Source of the DNA: Xylocopa sonorina
Lineage: Eukaryota > Arthropoda > Insecta > Hymenoptera > Apidae
Length of the DNA stretch: 64,000 nucleotides
Assembly (NCBI RefSeq): GCF_050948175.1
Contig: NW_027490176.1
Coordinates: 372,001-436,000 of the forward strand
Direction: 5' to 3'
Shown here in pieces: positions 1 to 13,764 of the stretch (positions are counted from its first letter, which is position 1; every line of letters begins with the position of its first letter). A model generated the notes under the pieces. It saw nothing but the letters and a program-made list of their open reading frames with translations. It had not been told where the DNA came from and ran no database searches. A program made the position numbers and the translations under genes.

Positions 1-1162
1 TAATATTCATTGCGAAGTGTCATGTATAACTCCTATTCACTTCAAAAGAATGTAAATGCGACACTTCCTTGTTTGGAAGTAGCGTTTGCAGGTGTCTACG
101 TATCGTAGCAATAGAGTTCTAAAGCTTCTTAAAACACGATATCGCATCTCATTCCTATGTTTTATGATAAGATCTATTATTCATTGCGAAGTGTCACTTA
201 TACCTCGTATTCACTTCATTAGAATGTAAATGCGACACTGCCTTGCTAGGAAATATCGTTTTCAGATATCTACGTACCGTAGCAACAGGTTTCTTATGCT
301 TAAAACGGGATATCGCATCTCATTTCTATGTTTCATGACAAGATATAATATTCATTGCGAAGTGTCATGTTTTCCACGTATTCACTTCAAAAGAATGTAA
401 ATGCGACACTTCCTTCCTAGGAAATAGCGTTTGCAGATGTCTACGTATCGTAGCAATAGAGTTCTAGTGCTTCTTAAAACGCGATATCGCATCTCACTTC
501 TATGTTTCATGATAAGATATAATATTCATTGCGAAGTGTCATGTATACCTCGTATTCACTTCAAAAGAATGTAAATGCGACACTTGCATACTAGGAAATA
601 GCGTCTTCAGATATCTACGTATCGTAGCAATAGAGTTCTAATACTGCTTAAAACGCGATATCGCATCTCTCTTCTATGTTTCATGATAAGGTATAATATT
701 CATTGCGAAGTGTCATGTATAACTTCTATTCACTTCAAAAGAATGTAAATGCGACACTTCCTTGTTTGGAAGTAGCGTTTGCAGGTGTCTACGTATCGTA
801 GCATTAGAGTTCTAGTGCTTCTTAAAACGCGATATCGCATCACACTCCTATGTTTCATGATAAGGTATAATATTCATTGCGAAGTGTCATGTATACATCG
901 TATTCACTTTAAATGAATTGAAATGCGACACTTCCTTGCTAGGAAATAGCGTTTGCTGATGTCTGCGTATCGTTGAAATAGAGTTCCAATGCTTCTAAAA
1001 ACGGGAAATCGCATCTAATTTCTATGTTTCATGATAAGATATAATATCCATTGCGAAATGTGATGTGTACCTCGTATTCGCATCAAAAGAATGTAAATGC
1101 GACACTTCCTTGCTGGGAATTAGCGTTTCAAGATGTATTCGTATCGAAAAAATAGAGTTCTA

Positions 1163-3545
1163 ATGCTTCTTAAAACGAGATGTCGCATCTCATTTCTCTG
1201 TTTCATGATAAGATATAATATTCATTGCGAAGTGTCATGTATACCTCGTATTCACTTCAAATGAATGTAAATGCGACACTTCTATTCTGGGAAATAGCGT
1301 TTGCAGATGTCTACGTATCGTAGCAATAGGGTTCTAATGCTTCTTAAAACGAGATGTCGCATCTCATTTCTATGATTCATGATCAGATATAATATTCATT
1401 GCGAAGTGTCATGTATACCTCGATTTCACTTCACAAGAATGTAAATGCGACTCTTCCTTGCTAGGAAATAGCGTTTCCAGATGACCACGTATCGCAAGAA
1501 TAGAGTTCTAATACTTCTTAAAACGAGATGTCGAATTTCATTTCTATGTTTCGTAATAAGATATAATATTCATTGCGAAGTGTCATGTATACCTCGTATT
1601 CACTTCAATAGAATGTAAATGCGACACTTGCATACTAGGAAATAGCGTCTCCAGATATCTACGTATCGTATCAATAGAGTTCTAATACTGCTTAAAACGC
1701 GATATCGCATCTCACTTCTATGTTTCATGATAAGGTATAATATTCATTGCGAAGTGTCATGTATAACTCCTATTCACTTCAACAGAATGTAAATGCGACA
1801 CTTCCTTGTTTGGAAGTAGCGTTTGCAGGTGTCTACGTATCGTAGCAATAGAGTTCTAAAACTTCTTAAAACACGATATCGCATCTCATTCCTATGTTTT
1901 ATGATAAGATCTATTATTCATTGCGAAGTGTCACTTATACCTCGTATTCACTTTATAAGAATGTAAATGCGACACTGCCTTGCTAGGAAATATCGTTTTC
2001 AGATATCTACGTACCGTAGCTACAGATTTCTTATGCTTAAAACGGGATATCGCATCTCTCTTCTATGTTTCATGATAAGGTATAATATTCATTGCGAAGT
2101 GTCATGTATAAATACTATTCACTTCAAAAGAATGTAAATGCGACACTTCATTGTTTGGAAGTAGCGTTTGCAGATGTCTACGTATCGTAGCAATAGAGTT
2201 CTAATGCTTCTTAAAACGAGATGTCGCATCTCATTTCTCTGTTTCATGATAAGATATAATATTCATTGCGAAGTGTCATGTATACCTCGTATTCACTTCA
2301 AATGAATGTAAATGCGACACTTCTATTCTGGGAAATAGCGTTTGCAGATGTCTACGTATCGTAGCAATAGGGTTCTAATGCTTCTTAAAACGAGATGTCG
2401 CATCTCATTTCTATGATTCATGATCAGATATAATATTCATTGCGAAGTGTCATGTATACCTCGATTTCACTTCACAAGAATGTAAATGCGACACTTCCTT
2501 GCTAGGAAATAGCGTTTCCAGATGACCACGTATCGCAAGAATAGAGTTCTAATACTTCTTAAAACGAGATGTCGAATTTCATTTCTATGTTTCGTAATAA
2601 GATATAATATTCATTGCGAAGTGTCATGTATACCTCGTATTCACTTCAATAGAATGTAAATGCGACACTTGCATACTAGGAAATAGCGTCTCCAGATATC
2701 TACGTATCGTATCAATAGAGTTCTAATACTGCTTAAAACGCGATATCGCATCTCACTTCTATGTTTCATGATAAGGTATAATATTCATTGCGAAGTGTCA
2801 TGTATAACTCCTATTCACTTCAACAGAATGTAAATGCGACACTTCCTTGTTTGGAAGTAGCGTTTGCATGTGTCTACGTATCGTAGCAATAGAGTTCTAA
2901 AACTTCTTAAAACACGATATCGCATCTCATTCCTATTTTTTATGATAAGATCTATTATTCATTGCGAAGTGTCACTTATACCTCGTATTCACTTTATAAG
3001 AATGTAAATGCGACACTGCCTTGCTAGGAAATATCGTTTTCAGATATCTACGTACCGTAGCAACAGATTTCTTATGCTTAAAACGGGATATCGCATCTCT
3101 CTTCTATGTTTCATGATAAGGTACAATATTCATTGCGAAGTGTCATGTATAAATACTATTCACTTCAAAAGAATGTAAATGCGACACTTCATTGTTTGGA
3201 AGTAGCGTTTGCAGATGTCTACGTATCGTAGCAATAGAGTTCTAATGCTTCTTAAAACGCGATATCGCGTCTCACTCCTATGTTTCATGATAAGATATAA
3301 TATTCATTGCGAAGTGTCATGTATACATCGTATTCACATCAAAAGAATGTAAATGCGACACTTCCTTGCTAGGAAATAGCGTTTGCAGATGTCTACGTAT
3401 CGTAGCAATAGGGTTCTAATGCTTCTTAAAACGAGATGTCGCATCTCATTTCTATGATTCATGATCAGATATAATATTCATTGCGAAGTGTCATGTATAC
3501 CTCGATTTCACTTCACAAGAATGTAAATGCGACACTTCCTTGCTA
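1163..3545 (+). repeat. 6-monomer higher-order repeat in array L
   Basis: The variant CGATTTCACTTCACAAG recurs at 1,421, 2,462 and 3,503, both intervals being 1,041 bp (six monomers, one of them 171 bp). Blocks 1,163-2,203 and 2,204-3,244 match through several private variants: ATTCTGGGAAATAGCG, ATGATTCATGATCAG and GATGACCACGTATCGC. A third partial copy agrees over about 3,400-3,545 and differs just before that. The unit resembles the layout of 530-1,160 at 1,044-bp spacing, so the six-monomer spacing may start further left. Confidence 0.85.
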
Positions 3546-4080
3546 GGAAATAGCGTTTGCAGATGTCTACGTATCGTAGCAATAGTGTTCTAGTGCTTCA
3601 TAAAACGTGATATCACATCTCATTTCTATGTTTCATGACAAGATATAATATTCATTGCGAAGTGTCACGTACACCTCCTATTCACTTCAAAAGAATGTAA
3701 ATGCGACACTTCCTTGCTAGGAAATAGCGTTTGCAGATGTCTACGTATCGTAGCAATAGAGTTCTAATGCTTCTTAAAACGCGATATCGCATCTCACTGC
3801 TATGTTTCATGAGAAGATATAATATTCATTATGGAGTGTTATGTATACCTCGTACTCACTTCAAAAGAATGTAAATGCGACCCTTCCATGCTAGGAATTA
3901 GCCTTTGCAGATGTCTACGTATCGTAGCAATAGAGTTCTAATGCTCCTTAAAACCCAACATCGCATCTCACTGCTATATTTTATGATAAGATATAATATT
4001 CATTGTGAAGTGTCATGTATACCTCGTATTCACTTCAAAAGAATGTAAATGCGACAATTCCTTGCTAGGAAATAGAGTTT

Positions 4081-5124
4081 GCAGATGTCTACGTATATTA
4101 GCAATAGATTTCTAATTCTTCTCAAAATGCGATATAGCACCTCATTCCTATGTTTCATGATAAGATATAATATTCATTGCGAAGTGTCATGTATATCTCG
4201 TATTCACTTCAAAAGAATGTAAATGCGACACTTCGGTGCTAGGAAATAGCGTTTCCAGATGTCTACGTATCGTAGCAATAGAGTTCTAATGCTTCTTAAA
4301 ACGAGATGTCGCATTTCATTTCTATGTTTCATGATAAGACATAATATTCATTGCGAAGTGTCATGTATACCTCGTACTCACTTCAAAAGAATGTAAATGC
4401 GACACTTCCATGCTAGGAAATAGCGTTTGCAGATGTCTACGTATCGTAGCAATAGAGTTCTAATGCTTCTTAGAACGCGATAACGCATCTCACTTCTATG
4501 TTTCATGATAAGATATAATATTCATTGTGAAGTGTCATGTATATCTCGCATTCACTTCAAAAGAATGTAAATGCGGCATTTCCATGCTAAGAAATAGCGT
4601 TTGCAGATGTCTACGTATATTAGCAATAGATTTCTAATTCCTCTCAAAATGCGATATAGCACCTCATTCCTATGTTTCATGATAAGATATAATATTCATT
4701 GCGAAGTGTCATGTATATCTCGTATTCACTTCAAAAGAATGTAAATGCGACACTTCGGTGCTAGGAAATAGCGTTTCCAGATGTCTACGTATCGTAGCAA
4801 TAGAGTTCTAATGCTTCTTAAAACGAGATGTCGCATTTCATTTCTATGTTTCATGATAAGACATAATATTCATTGCGAAGTGTCATGTATACCTCGTACT
4901 CACTTCAAAAGAATGTAAATGCGACACTTCCATGCTAGGAAATAGCGTTTGCAGATGTCTACGTATCGTAGCAATAGAGTTCTAATGCTTCTTAGAACGC
5001 GATATCGCATCTCACTTCTATGTTTCATGATAAGATATAATATTCATTGTGAAGTGTCATGTATATCTCGCATTCACTTCAAAAGAATGTAAATGCGGCA
5101 CTTCCATGCTAAGAAATAGCGTTT
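4081..5124 (+). repeat. 3-monomer tandem duplication (522 bp x 2)
   Basis: The variants CGTATATTAGCAATAG and CACTTCGGTGCTAGG occur at about 4,090 and 4,231, and again exactly 522 bp later. The two copies differ at only a few visible sites, such as TTCTTC versus TTCCTC. The match fails at about 5,125, where the next monomer returns to CGTATCGTAGC. Confidence 0.75.
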
Positions 5125-7999
5125 GCAGATGTCTACGTATCGTAGCAATAGAGTTCTAATGCTTCTTAAAACGCAATATCGCATCTCACTGCTATGTTTC
5201 ATGATAAGATATAATATTCATTATGGTGTGTTATGTATACCTCGTATTCACTTCAGAAGAATGTAAATACGACCCTTCCATGCTAGGAAATAGCCTTTGC
5301 AGGTGTCTACGTATCGTAGCAATAGAGTTCTAATGCTTCTTAGAACGCGATATCGCATCTCACATCTATGTTTCATGGTAAGATATAATATTCATTGCGA
5401 AGTGTCATGTATACCTCGTATTCACTTCAAAGGAATGTAAATGCGACAATTCCATGCTAGGAAATAGAGTTTGCAGATGTCTACGTATATTAGCAGGAGA
5501 GTTATAATGCTTCTCAAAACGCGATATAGCACCTCATTTCTATGTTTCATGATCAGATATAATATTCATTGCGAAGTGTCATGTATACCTCGTATTCAAT
5601 TCAAGAGGATGTAAATGCGACACTTCCTTGCTAGGAAATAGCGTTTCCAGATGACTACATGTCGAAACAAAAGAGTTCTAATGATTCTTAAAACGCGATA
5701 TCGCATCTAACTTCTATATTTCATGATAAGATATAATATTCATTGCGAAGTGTCATGTATACCTCGTATTCACTTCAAATGAATGTAAATGCGACACTTC
5801 TATTTTGGGAAATAGCGTTTGCAGATGTCTACGTATCGTATCAATAGGGTTCTAATGCTTCTTAAAACGAGATGTCGCATCTCATTTCTATGATTCATGA
5901 TCAGATATAATATTCATTGCGAAGTGTCATGTATACCTCGATTTCACTTCACAAGAATGTAAATGCGACACTTCCTTGCTAGGAAATAGCGTTTGCAGAT
6001 GTCTACGTATATTAGCAATAGAGTTCTAATGCTTCTCAAAACGCGATATAGCACCTCATTCCTATGTTTCACGATAAGATATAATATTCATTGCGAAGTG
6101 TCATGTATACCTCGTATTCACTTCAAATGAATGTAAATGCGACACTTCTATTCTAGGAAATAGCGTTTGCAGATGTCTACGTATCGCAGCAATAGGGTTA
6201 TAATGCTTCCTAAAACGCGATATCACATCTCATTTCTATGTTTCATGATCAGATATAATATTCATTGCGAAGTGTCATGTATACCTCGTATTCACTTCAA
6301 AAGAATGTAAATGCGACACTTACATGCTAGGAAATAGCGTTTGCAGATGTCTACGTATCGCAGCAATAGGGTTCTAATGATTCTTTAGACGAGATGTCGC
6401 ATCTCATTTCTATGTTTCACGATCAGATACAATATACATTGCGAAGTGTCATGTATACCTCGTATTCACTTCAAAAGGATGTAAATGCGACACTTCCTTG
6501 CTAGGAAATAGCGTTTCCAGATGACTACGTATCGTAGCAATAGAGTTCTAATGCTTCTTAGAACGCGATATCGCACCTCACTTCTTTGTTTCATGATAAG
6601 ATATATTATTCATTGCGAAGTGTCATGTATACCTCGTATTCACCTCAAAAGGATGTAAATGCGACACTTCCTTGCTAGGAAATAGCGTTTGCAGATGTCT
6701 ACGTATCGTAGGAATAGAGTTCTAATACTTCTTAAAACGAGATGTCGACTTTCATTTCTATGTTTCGTAATAAGATATAATATTCATTGTGTAATGTTAT
6801 GTATACCTCGTATTCACTTCAATGGAATGTAAGTGCGACATTTCCTTGCTAGGAAATAGAGTTTGCAGATGTCTACGTATATTAGCTATAGAGTTCTAAT
6901 GCTTCTCAAAACGCGATATAGCACCTCATTCCTATGTTTCATGATAAGATATAATATTCATTGCTAAGTGTCATGTATATGTCGTATTCACTTCAAAAGA
7001 ATGTAAATGCGACACTTCCTTGCTAGGAAATATTGTCTGCAGATGTATACGTATCGTAGCAATAGAGTTTTAATGCTCCTTAAAACGCGATATCGCATCT
7101 CACTTCTATGTTTCATGATAAGATGTAATATTCATTGTAGAGTGTTATGTATACTTCGTATTCACTTCAAAAGAATGTAAATTAGACACTTCCATGCTAG
7201 GAAATAGCGTTTGCAGATGTCTACGTATCGTAGCAATAGAGTTCTAATGCTACTTAAACCGCGATATCGCATCTCATTTATATGTTTCGTGATAAGATAT
7301 AATATTCATTGCGAAGTGTCATGTATACCTCGTATTCCGCTCAAAAGAATGTAAATGCGACACTTCCTTGCTAGGAAATAGCGTATTCAGATGTCTACGT
7401 ATCGTAGCAATAGAGTTCTAATGCTACTTAAATCGCGAGATCGCATCTCATTTCTGTGTTTCGTGATAAGATGTAATATTCATTGCGAAGTGTCATGTAC
7501 ACCTCGTATTCACTTCAAAAGAATGTTAATGCGACACTTGCATACTAGGAAATAGCGTCTCCAGATATCTACGTATCGTAGCAATAGAGTTCTAATACTG
7601 CTTAAAACGCGATATCGCATCTCACTTCTATGTTTCATGATAAGGTATAATATTCATTGCGAAGTGTCATGTATAACTCCTATTCACTTCAAAAGAATGT
7701 AAATGCCACACTTCCTTGTTTGGAAGTAGCGTTTGCAGGTGTCTACGTATCGTAGCAATAGAGTTCTAAAGCTTCTTAAAACACGATATCGCATCTCATT
7801 CCTATGTTTTATGATAAGATCTATTATTCATTGCGAAGTGTCATGTTTTCCACGTATTCACTTCAAAAGAATGTAAATGCGACACTTCCTTCCTAGGAAA
7901 TAGCGTTTGCAGATGTCTACGTATCGTAGCAATAGAGTTCTAGTGCTTCTTAAAACTCGATATCGCATCACACTCCTATGTTTCATGATAAGGTATAAT

Positions 8000-9920
8000 A
8001 TTCATTGCGAAGTGTCATGTATACCTCGTATTCACTTCAAATGAATGTAAGTGCGACACTTCCTTGCTAGGAAATAGCGTTTGCAGATGCCTACGTATCG
8101 AGGCAAAAGTGCTCTAATGCTTCTTAAAACGCGATATCGCATCTCATTTCGATATTTCATGAAAAGATATAATATCCATTCCGAAGTGTCATGTATACCT
8201 CGTATTCACTTCAAAAGAATGTAAATGCGACACTTCCTTCCTAGGAAATAGCGTTTGCAGATGTCTAGGTATCGTAGCAATAGAGTTCTAATGCTACTTA
8301 AAACGAGATATCGCATCTCACTTCTATGTTTCATGATAAGATATAATATTCATTGCGAAGTGTCATGTATACCTCGTATTCACATCAAAAGAATGTAAAT
8401 GCGACACTTCCATGCTAGGAAATAGCGTTTGCAGATGTCTACGTATCGTAGCAATAGAGTTCTAATGCTTCTTAAAACGCGATATCGCATCTCATTTCTA
8501 TGTCTGATGATAAGATATAATATTCATTGCGAAGCGTTATGTATACCCCGTATTCCTTACAAAAGAATGTAAATGCGACACTTGCTTGCTAGGAAATAGC
8601 GTTTGCAGATGTCTACGTACGGAAGCAATAGAGTTCTAATGCTTCTTAAAAAGGGATATCGCATCTCAGTTCCATGTTTCATGATAAGATATATTATTCA
8701 TTGCGATGTGTCATGTATACCTCGCATACACTTCAAATGAATGTAAATGCGACACTTCCTGGCAAGCTAATAGTGTTTGCAAATGTCTACGTATCGAAGC
8801 AATAGTGTTCTAAAGCTTCTTAAAACACGATATCGCATCTCATTTCTATGTTTCATGATAAGATCTATTATTCATTGCAAAGTGTCATGTATAGCTCATA
8901 CTCACATCAAAAGAATGTAAATGCGTCAACTCCTTGCTGGCAAATGGCGTTTGCAGATGTCTTCGTATCGTAGAAATATAGTTCTGACACTTCTTAAAAC
9001 GCGATATCGCATCACATTTCTAAGTTTCATGATAAGATATAATATTCATAGCGAAGTTTCACTTATCCCTCGTATTCACTTTAAATGAATTGAAATGCGA
9101 CACTTCCTTGCTAGGAAATAGCGTTTCCAGATGTCTACGTATCGCAGCAATAGAGTTCTAATGCTTCATAAAACGCGATATCAAATCTCAATTCTATGTT
9201 TCTTGATAAGACATAATATTCATTGCGAAGTATCATGTATACTTCGTATTCACTACAAAAGAATGTAAATGCGACACTTCCATGCTATGAAGTAGCGTTT
9301 CCAGACGTCTATGCATCGGAACAATAGAGTTCTAGTGCTTCTTAAGACGAGATGTCGCATCTCATTTCTCTGTTTCATGATAAGATCTATTATTCATTGC
9401 GAAGTGTCACTTAAACCTCGTATTCACTTCAAATGAATGTAAGTGCGACACTTCCTTGCTAGGAAATAGCGTTTGCAGATGCCTACGTATCGAGGCAAAA
9501 GTGCTCTAATGCTTCTTAAAACGCGATATCGCATCTCATTTCGATATTGCATGAAAAGATATAATATCCATTCCGAAGTGTCATGTATACCTCGTATTCA
9601 CTTCAAAAGGATGTAAATGCGACACTTCCTTGCTTTGAAGTAGCGTTTGCTGATGTCTACGTATCGTAGCAATAGAGTTCTAACGCTTCTTAAAACGCGA
9701 TATCGCATGTCATTTCTATGTCTGATGATAAGATATAATATTCATTGCGAAGCGTTATGTATACCCCGTATTCCTTACAAAAGAATGTAAATGCGACACT
9801 TGCTTGCTAGGAGATAGCGTTTGCAGATGTCTACGTACGGAAGCAATAGAGTTCTAATGCTTCTTAAAAAGGGATATCGCATCTCAGTTCCATGTTTCAT
9901 GATAAGATATATTATTCATT
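8000..9920 (+). repeat. 7/8-monomer dispersed duplication in array L
   Basis: The rare variant CTACGTATCGAGGCAAAAG occurs at 8,091 and 9,483 (1,392 bp, eight monomers). Another rare variant, TCTGATGATAAGATATAA, occurs at 8,503 and 9,721 (1,218 bp, seven monomers). The change from eight to seven implies that one whole monomer was gained or lost between the two markers in one copy. Confidence 0.75.
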
Positions 9921-10239
9921 GCGACGTGCCATGTATAACTCGTATTCACTTCAGAAGAATGTAAATGCGACACTTCCTTGCTAGGAAGTAGCGTTTGCAG
10001 AAGTCTATGTATCGTAGCAATAGAGTTCTAATGCTTCTTAGAACGCGATATCGCCTCTTATTTCTATGTTTCATGATATGATGTAATATTCATTGCGAAG
10101 AGTTATGGACACCTCGACTTCAAAAGAATGTAAATGCCACACTTCCATGCTAGGAAATGCTTTCCAGATGACTATGTATCGATGCTACAGAGTTCTAATG
10201 CGTTCTAAAACGCGATATTGCTTCCCATTTCTGTGTTTC

Positions 10240-11990
10240 ACGATATGATATAAAATTTATTGTGAAGTGTTATGTATACCTCGTCTACACATCAAAAGAC
10301 TGTAAATGCCACATTTCCTTCCTAGGAAATAGCGTTTCCAGATTTCTACGTATCGAAGCAATACAGTTCTAATGTTCCTTTAAACGCGATATCGCTTCTT
10401 AATTCTATGTTGCATGATATGCTTTAATATTCACAGCGAAGTGTTATGTATACCTCGTCTACACATCAAACGAATGTAAATGCCACATTTCCATGCTAGG
10501 AAATAGCGTTTCCAGATGTCTACGTATCGTAGCAATAGAGTTCTAATGCTTCTCAAAACGCGATATCGCAACTCATTCCTATGTTGCATGATAAGATATA
10601 ATATTCATTGTGAAGTGTCATGTATATCTCGTATTCACTTCAAATGAATGTAAATGCGAAACTTCCATGCTAGGAAATAGCGTTTGCAGATGTCTACGTA
10701 TCGTAGCAATAGAGTTCTAATGTTTCTTAGAACGCGATATCGCACCTCACTTCTTTGTTTCATGATAAGATATAATATTCATTGTGAAGTGTCATGTATA
10801 CTTCGTATTCACTTCAAAAGATTGTAAAGGCGACACTTCCTTCCTAGTAAATAGCGTTTCCAGATATCTACGTATCGTAGCAATAGAGTTCTAATTCATC
10901 TTAAAACGCGATATCGCATCTCATTCCTATGTTTCATGATAAGATATAATATTCATTGCGAAGTGTTATGTAAACCTCGTCTACACTATAAAAGAATATA
11001 AATGCCATACATCCTTGCTAGTAAATGCATTTCCCGATGTCTACATATCGAAAAAATGGAGACCTAATGCTTCTTAAAACTCGATACCGCATCTCATTTC
11101 TATGTTTCATGGTAAGATATAATATTCATCGGGACGTGTTGCATACATCGTCTACACTTCAAAGGAATAAAAATGCCACGCATCCTTGCTAGGAAATGCG
11201 TTTCCAGATGTCTACGTATCGAAGCAATGTATTTCTATTGCTTCTTAAAACGCGATATCGGATCTTATTTCTATGTTTCATGATAAGATATAATATTCAT
11301 TGCGAAGTGTTATGTATACCTCGTCTACACTTCAAAAGATTGTAAATGCCACATATCCTTGCTAGGAAATGCGTTTCCAGATATGTACGTATCGAAGCAC
11401 TAGCATCTCATTTCTGTGTTTCATGATAAGATATAATATTCATTGCGAAGTGTTATGTATACCTCGTCTACACTTCAAAAGAATGCAAATGCCACACTCT
11501 TGGCTAGGAAATTGCGTTTCTAGATGTCTACGCATCGAAGCAATAGATTTCTATCTCTTTATAAAACGCGATATCGCATATCAGTTCTAAGTCACATGAT
11601 AAGATGTAAGTTCAATGCAACGCGTTATATATATCTTCTCTACACTTCAAATGAATGTAAATGCATCACTTCCTTGCTACGGAATTTCGTTTCTATATCT
11701 GAAGGTTTAGAAGCTATATGAGTTCTAATGCTTCGTAAAACGCGGCTGCGCCTCTTACTTCTATATTTCATGATAAGATGTAATATTCATAGCATCGCGT
11801 TATGTTTATCTGCTTCTGCACATGAATTGAGTGTGAACCCTACACTTTCTGCCCGGGGATAGCGTTTCTAGATGTCCAGGTGCCGAAGCATTTAATTTGT
11901 CATGCTTCATGCACCTCAATATTGCATTTATAAACAGTTCAAAGTAAGTTAGAAGGTTGTAAAGCTCTATGCATCGCAATTATGCTTATC
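10240..11990 (+). repeat. Decayed island-facing edge of array L
   Basis: Monomers here carry CCTCGTCTACACTTC or similar instead of CCTCGTATTCACTTC (near 10,278, 10,455, 10,978, 11,320 and 11,465), and then degrade further. From about 11,780 the consensus is barely recognisable and CTTATCTGCTT replaces the CTCGTATTCACTT segment, twice by eye (near 11,807 and 11,985). The last satellite-like bases lie just before the LTR start at 12,019. Divergence increases with proximity to the island. Confidence 0.85.
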
Positions 11991-12018
11991 TGCTTTTGTA
12001 CTTTATAATGCTCTGGGA

Positions 12019-12587
12019 TGTGAGAAGGTCCTCAACCATCCTTAACCCCCTAAAGAGAAGTCAAAAGTCCAGCGGCCCTGCAGGAGGCCATGGGAGCGCG
12101 GCGCGCGACGGCGCTACGCAATTTAAATGATCAGGAGTATCCCCTCAGGGACACCCAAGGGGGCGAGAAGAGGAAATCGCCGAAATCCACTGATCGATGG
12201 ATCCGAACAATACCGAAGCCTACAGCCCACTCCACCAGGGAGCCCCGAGGGAGGATGCAGGAGACCCGAGGACCACCAGCGAATTCAAGGAACCTGAAGA
12301 AGACTTGTATATTGACCTGAATAGACCTTGTATATTGTATCTTATATCGTGAAGCGAGTTATGATACCCGGTAATTTGCGGCGTGTTGCGTAGTTTCCCG
12401 TAGCCCTTGTTAGTTAAACCCACGTCGAGACCATAAATAAACATGCCGTGACTTCAGTATCTCGCGACCTGAGTGTGTGTACTTGGCTAGGCGTAGTCGA
12501 GAGGAGGAGCATTTCGAAGTTTCAAAGGTTGTTCCGCCCCAGGGTTCCCGGGGTCGTGTAGTCTATCCCTTTGCTACTTTCTGAGCA
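12019..12587 (+). mobile_element. LTR fragment 1 (5' LTR of a Ty3/Gypsy- or BEL-like element)
   Basis: It begins TGTGAGAAGG and ends CTGAGCA two bases before a primer-binding-like TGGCGCCCAAG. It aligns along its length with LTR fragment 2 at 16,933; shared landmarks are GAGCGCGGCG, ATCGCCGAAATCCAC, CCGAACAATACCGAAGC, CGGCGTGT and CTGGCGCCCAA. An AATAAA lies at 12,436-12,441. Compared with copy 2 it lacks about 190 bp containing the TATA box and GA tract, so its promoter is probably gone. No gag-pol follows, so it is a truncated relic. Superfamily is inferred, not shown. Confidence 0.65.
12436..12441 (+). promoter_or_regulatory. LTR 1 polyadenylation signal AATAAA
   Basis: AATAAA within CCATAAATAAACATG lies about 150 bases before the LTR end, as expected for the R region of an LTR. 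The equivalent segment of LTR 2 reads CAATCTAGAAAG and has lost the signal. Confidence 0.45.
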
Positions 12588-12589
12588 GC

Positions 12590-12600
12590 TGGCGCCCAAG
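12590..12600 (+). other. Primer-binding site after LTR 1
   Basis: TGGCGCCCAAG starts two bases after the LTR terminus. TGGCGCCCAA is the known start of primer sites complementary to the 3' end of tRNA-Lys. It marks this LTR as a 5' LTR. Only about ten bases match the tRNA-Lys form; what follows is unrelated to the sequence after the second primer site. Confidence 0.55.
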
Positions 12601-13690
12601 AAAAGTTGTACGTGAGCGGATACCTTGGAACGATAGATCGCTTTAGATTAAAATACGTTTTACACCTTAAAGCATTTAGATAATTAACCCCTTCGAGCTT
12701 CCCTGACTTACTATATATAGGTTTCCGTCACAACTAATAGGAACCATCACTTTACATAGATATATAGAACACACATAGTTTTAAACGTAGAATTGAGAAT
12801 TTTGAGAACTTACTTTGAAACGTTAGTAGTGATAAATTCCATTGGATTCATAGAAATTCAGAAATTACTTGCTATGAAACATAGGCAGATAAGGGCCATC
12901 GCGTTGCTTAGAACTTTAGAACTTGCTTACTTCAACAAAGATTTCTATTGGCTTCGTCCGTTCTTTTAGAAGAGTTTTTGATAAACCACATACTTTTCAC
13001 GCTTCTGATATCTTTGATAGTTCGCGAGATGTAATCGTTTAAGTTTTAAAATGATTACTTAGTGTGGATTATTATTTAGTATCTCGCTCATAAACGAGTC
13101 TGCATAGGATTTAATCCATAAGTTTTTAAGCCTGGAATTTATGCAGTTATTTGTTATTCACTTATTGCTCAAACGACAAAGATTCTGACCACTTCAAAAT
13201 GGTTGACTTTCATCAATTTTCTTAAAAATTGAAATACTGCCCAACTGCTTGCATTAAAGACTGTAATTAAAGCTTTCGAAACATTTTACCTCTTATAGAT
13301 GAATTCTGGAATTGAAATTGAATGTTTGACTTTTCTAGCTCCTGTTTAGACATCTTTCTATTGGAATGTTCAAGTATTTTTCATATTCCTAATTATTAAA
13401 ATGTTTTACTTGATTCTTTTATTTAATATTTAGAATTTTCTGAGAAATATTCTTTATCGTAATGAAATATATAATTGCAATTATAATTCTTTATGAAGTA
13501 ATAATAACAGAAAGGTATGTATCCATTCTTGTAGTTTTGTAAAGAGTATTTAATCTTACTATCTAAAATGAAACATTGAGATCTGTTTACAATCTAATGG
13601 AATTTAATTACCTTTTGATTCAAATTCACAATGATAATCTTCCATAGTTCAACAATTTTGTGAGCTGTCCTCAGGAATCCGCAGCTCTGT
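12601..13690. other. AT-rich unique DNA without a gene
   Basis: No coding frame, RNA gene or element body is visible. If LTR 1 once led an element, gag should begin here, but I see no gag-like or zinc-knuckle sequence. One stretch (about 12,872-12,945) resembles a decayed satellite monomer in the opposite orientation to array L; the rest looks like neutral, AT-rich sequence. Confidence 0.6.
12872..12945 (-). repeat. Possible relict satellite monomer inside the island
   Basis: TATGAAACATAG, ATCGCGTT and TTAGAACT occur in the same order and near-correct spacing as CATGAAACATAG, ATCGCGTT and TTAGAACT in array R monomers. Agreement between these blocks is poor, roughly 60 percent by eye. The orientation is that of array R although the piece lies just beyond array L. 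It could be chance similarity. Confidence 0.35.
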
Positions 13691-13693
13691 ACT

Positions 13694-13700
13694 TATAAAA
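13694..13700 (+). promoter_or_regulatory. Candidate TATA box for the island gene
   Basis: TATAAAA lies 65 bases before the ATG at 13,765 and upstream of a run of plausible splice sites. In AT-rich DNA this motif is common, so the support comes only from its position. Confidence 0.25.
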
Positions 13701-13764
13701 TGAACGACACAAAGAACAGCCTAACCAAACGTATTCGAACCGATTTTTCAATACTAATCTTATC

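Larger units (their letters stand above)
1..11990 (+). repeat. 174-bp satellite, array L (plus orientation)
   Basis: About 69 head-to-tail monomers. Landmarks in order are TTCATTGCGAAGTGTC, CTCGTATTCACTTC, GTAAATGCGACACTTCC, CTAGGAAATAGCGTTTGC, CTACGTATCGTAGC and AAAACGCGATATCGC. Successive ATTCAT anchors fall at 5, 179, 350 and 524, giving periods of 174, 171 and 174; the 171-bp form lost 3 bp just before AAAACG. The array runs off the left end of the window. Monomers are fairly alike up to about 10.2 kb and then diverge steadily to the island. No coding frame persists across monomers. Centromeric or pericentromeric location is an inference from array size and layering. Confidence 0.97.

Noticed and set aside
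12090..12444. 76- and 74-codon frames in LTR 1
   Set aside because: They overlap on opposite strands within the LTR and are not preserved in LTR 2.
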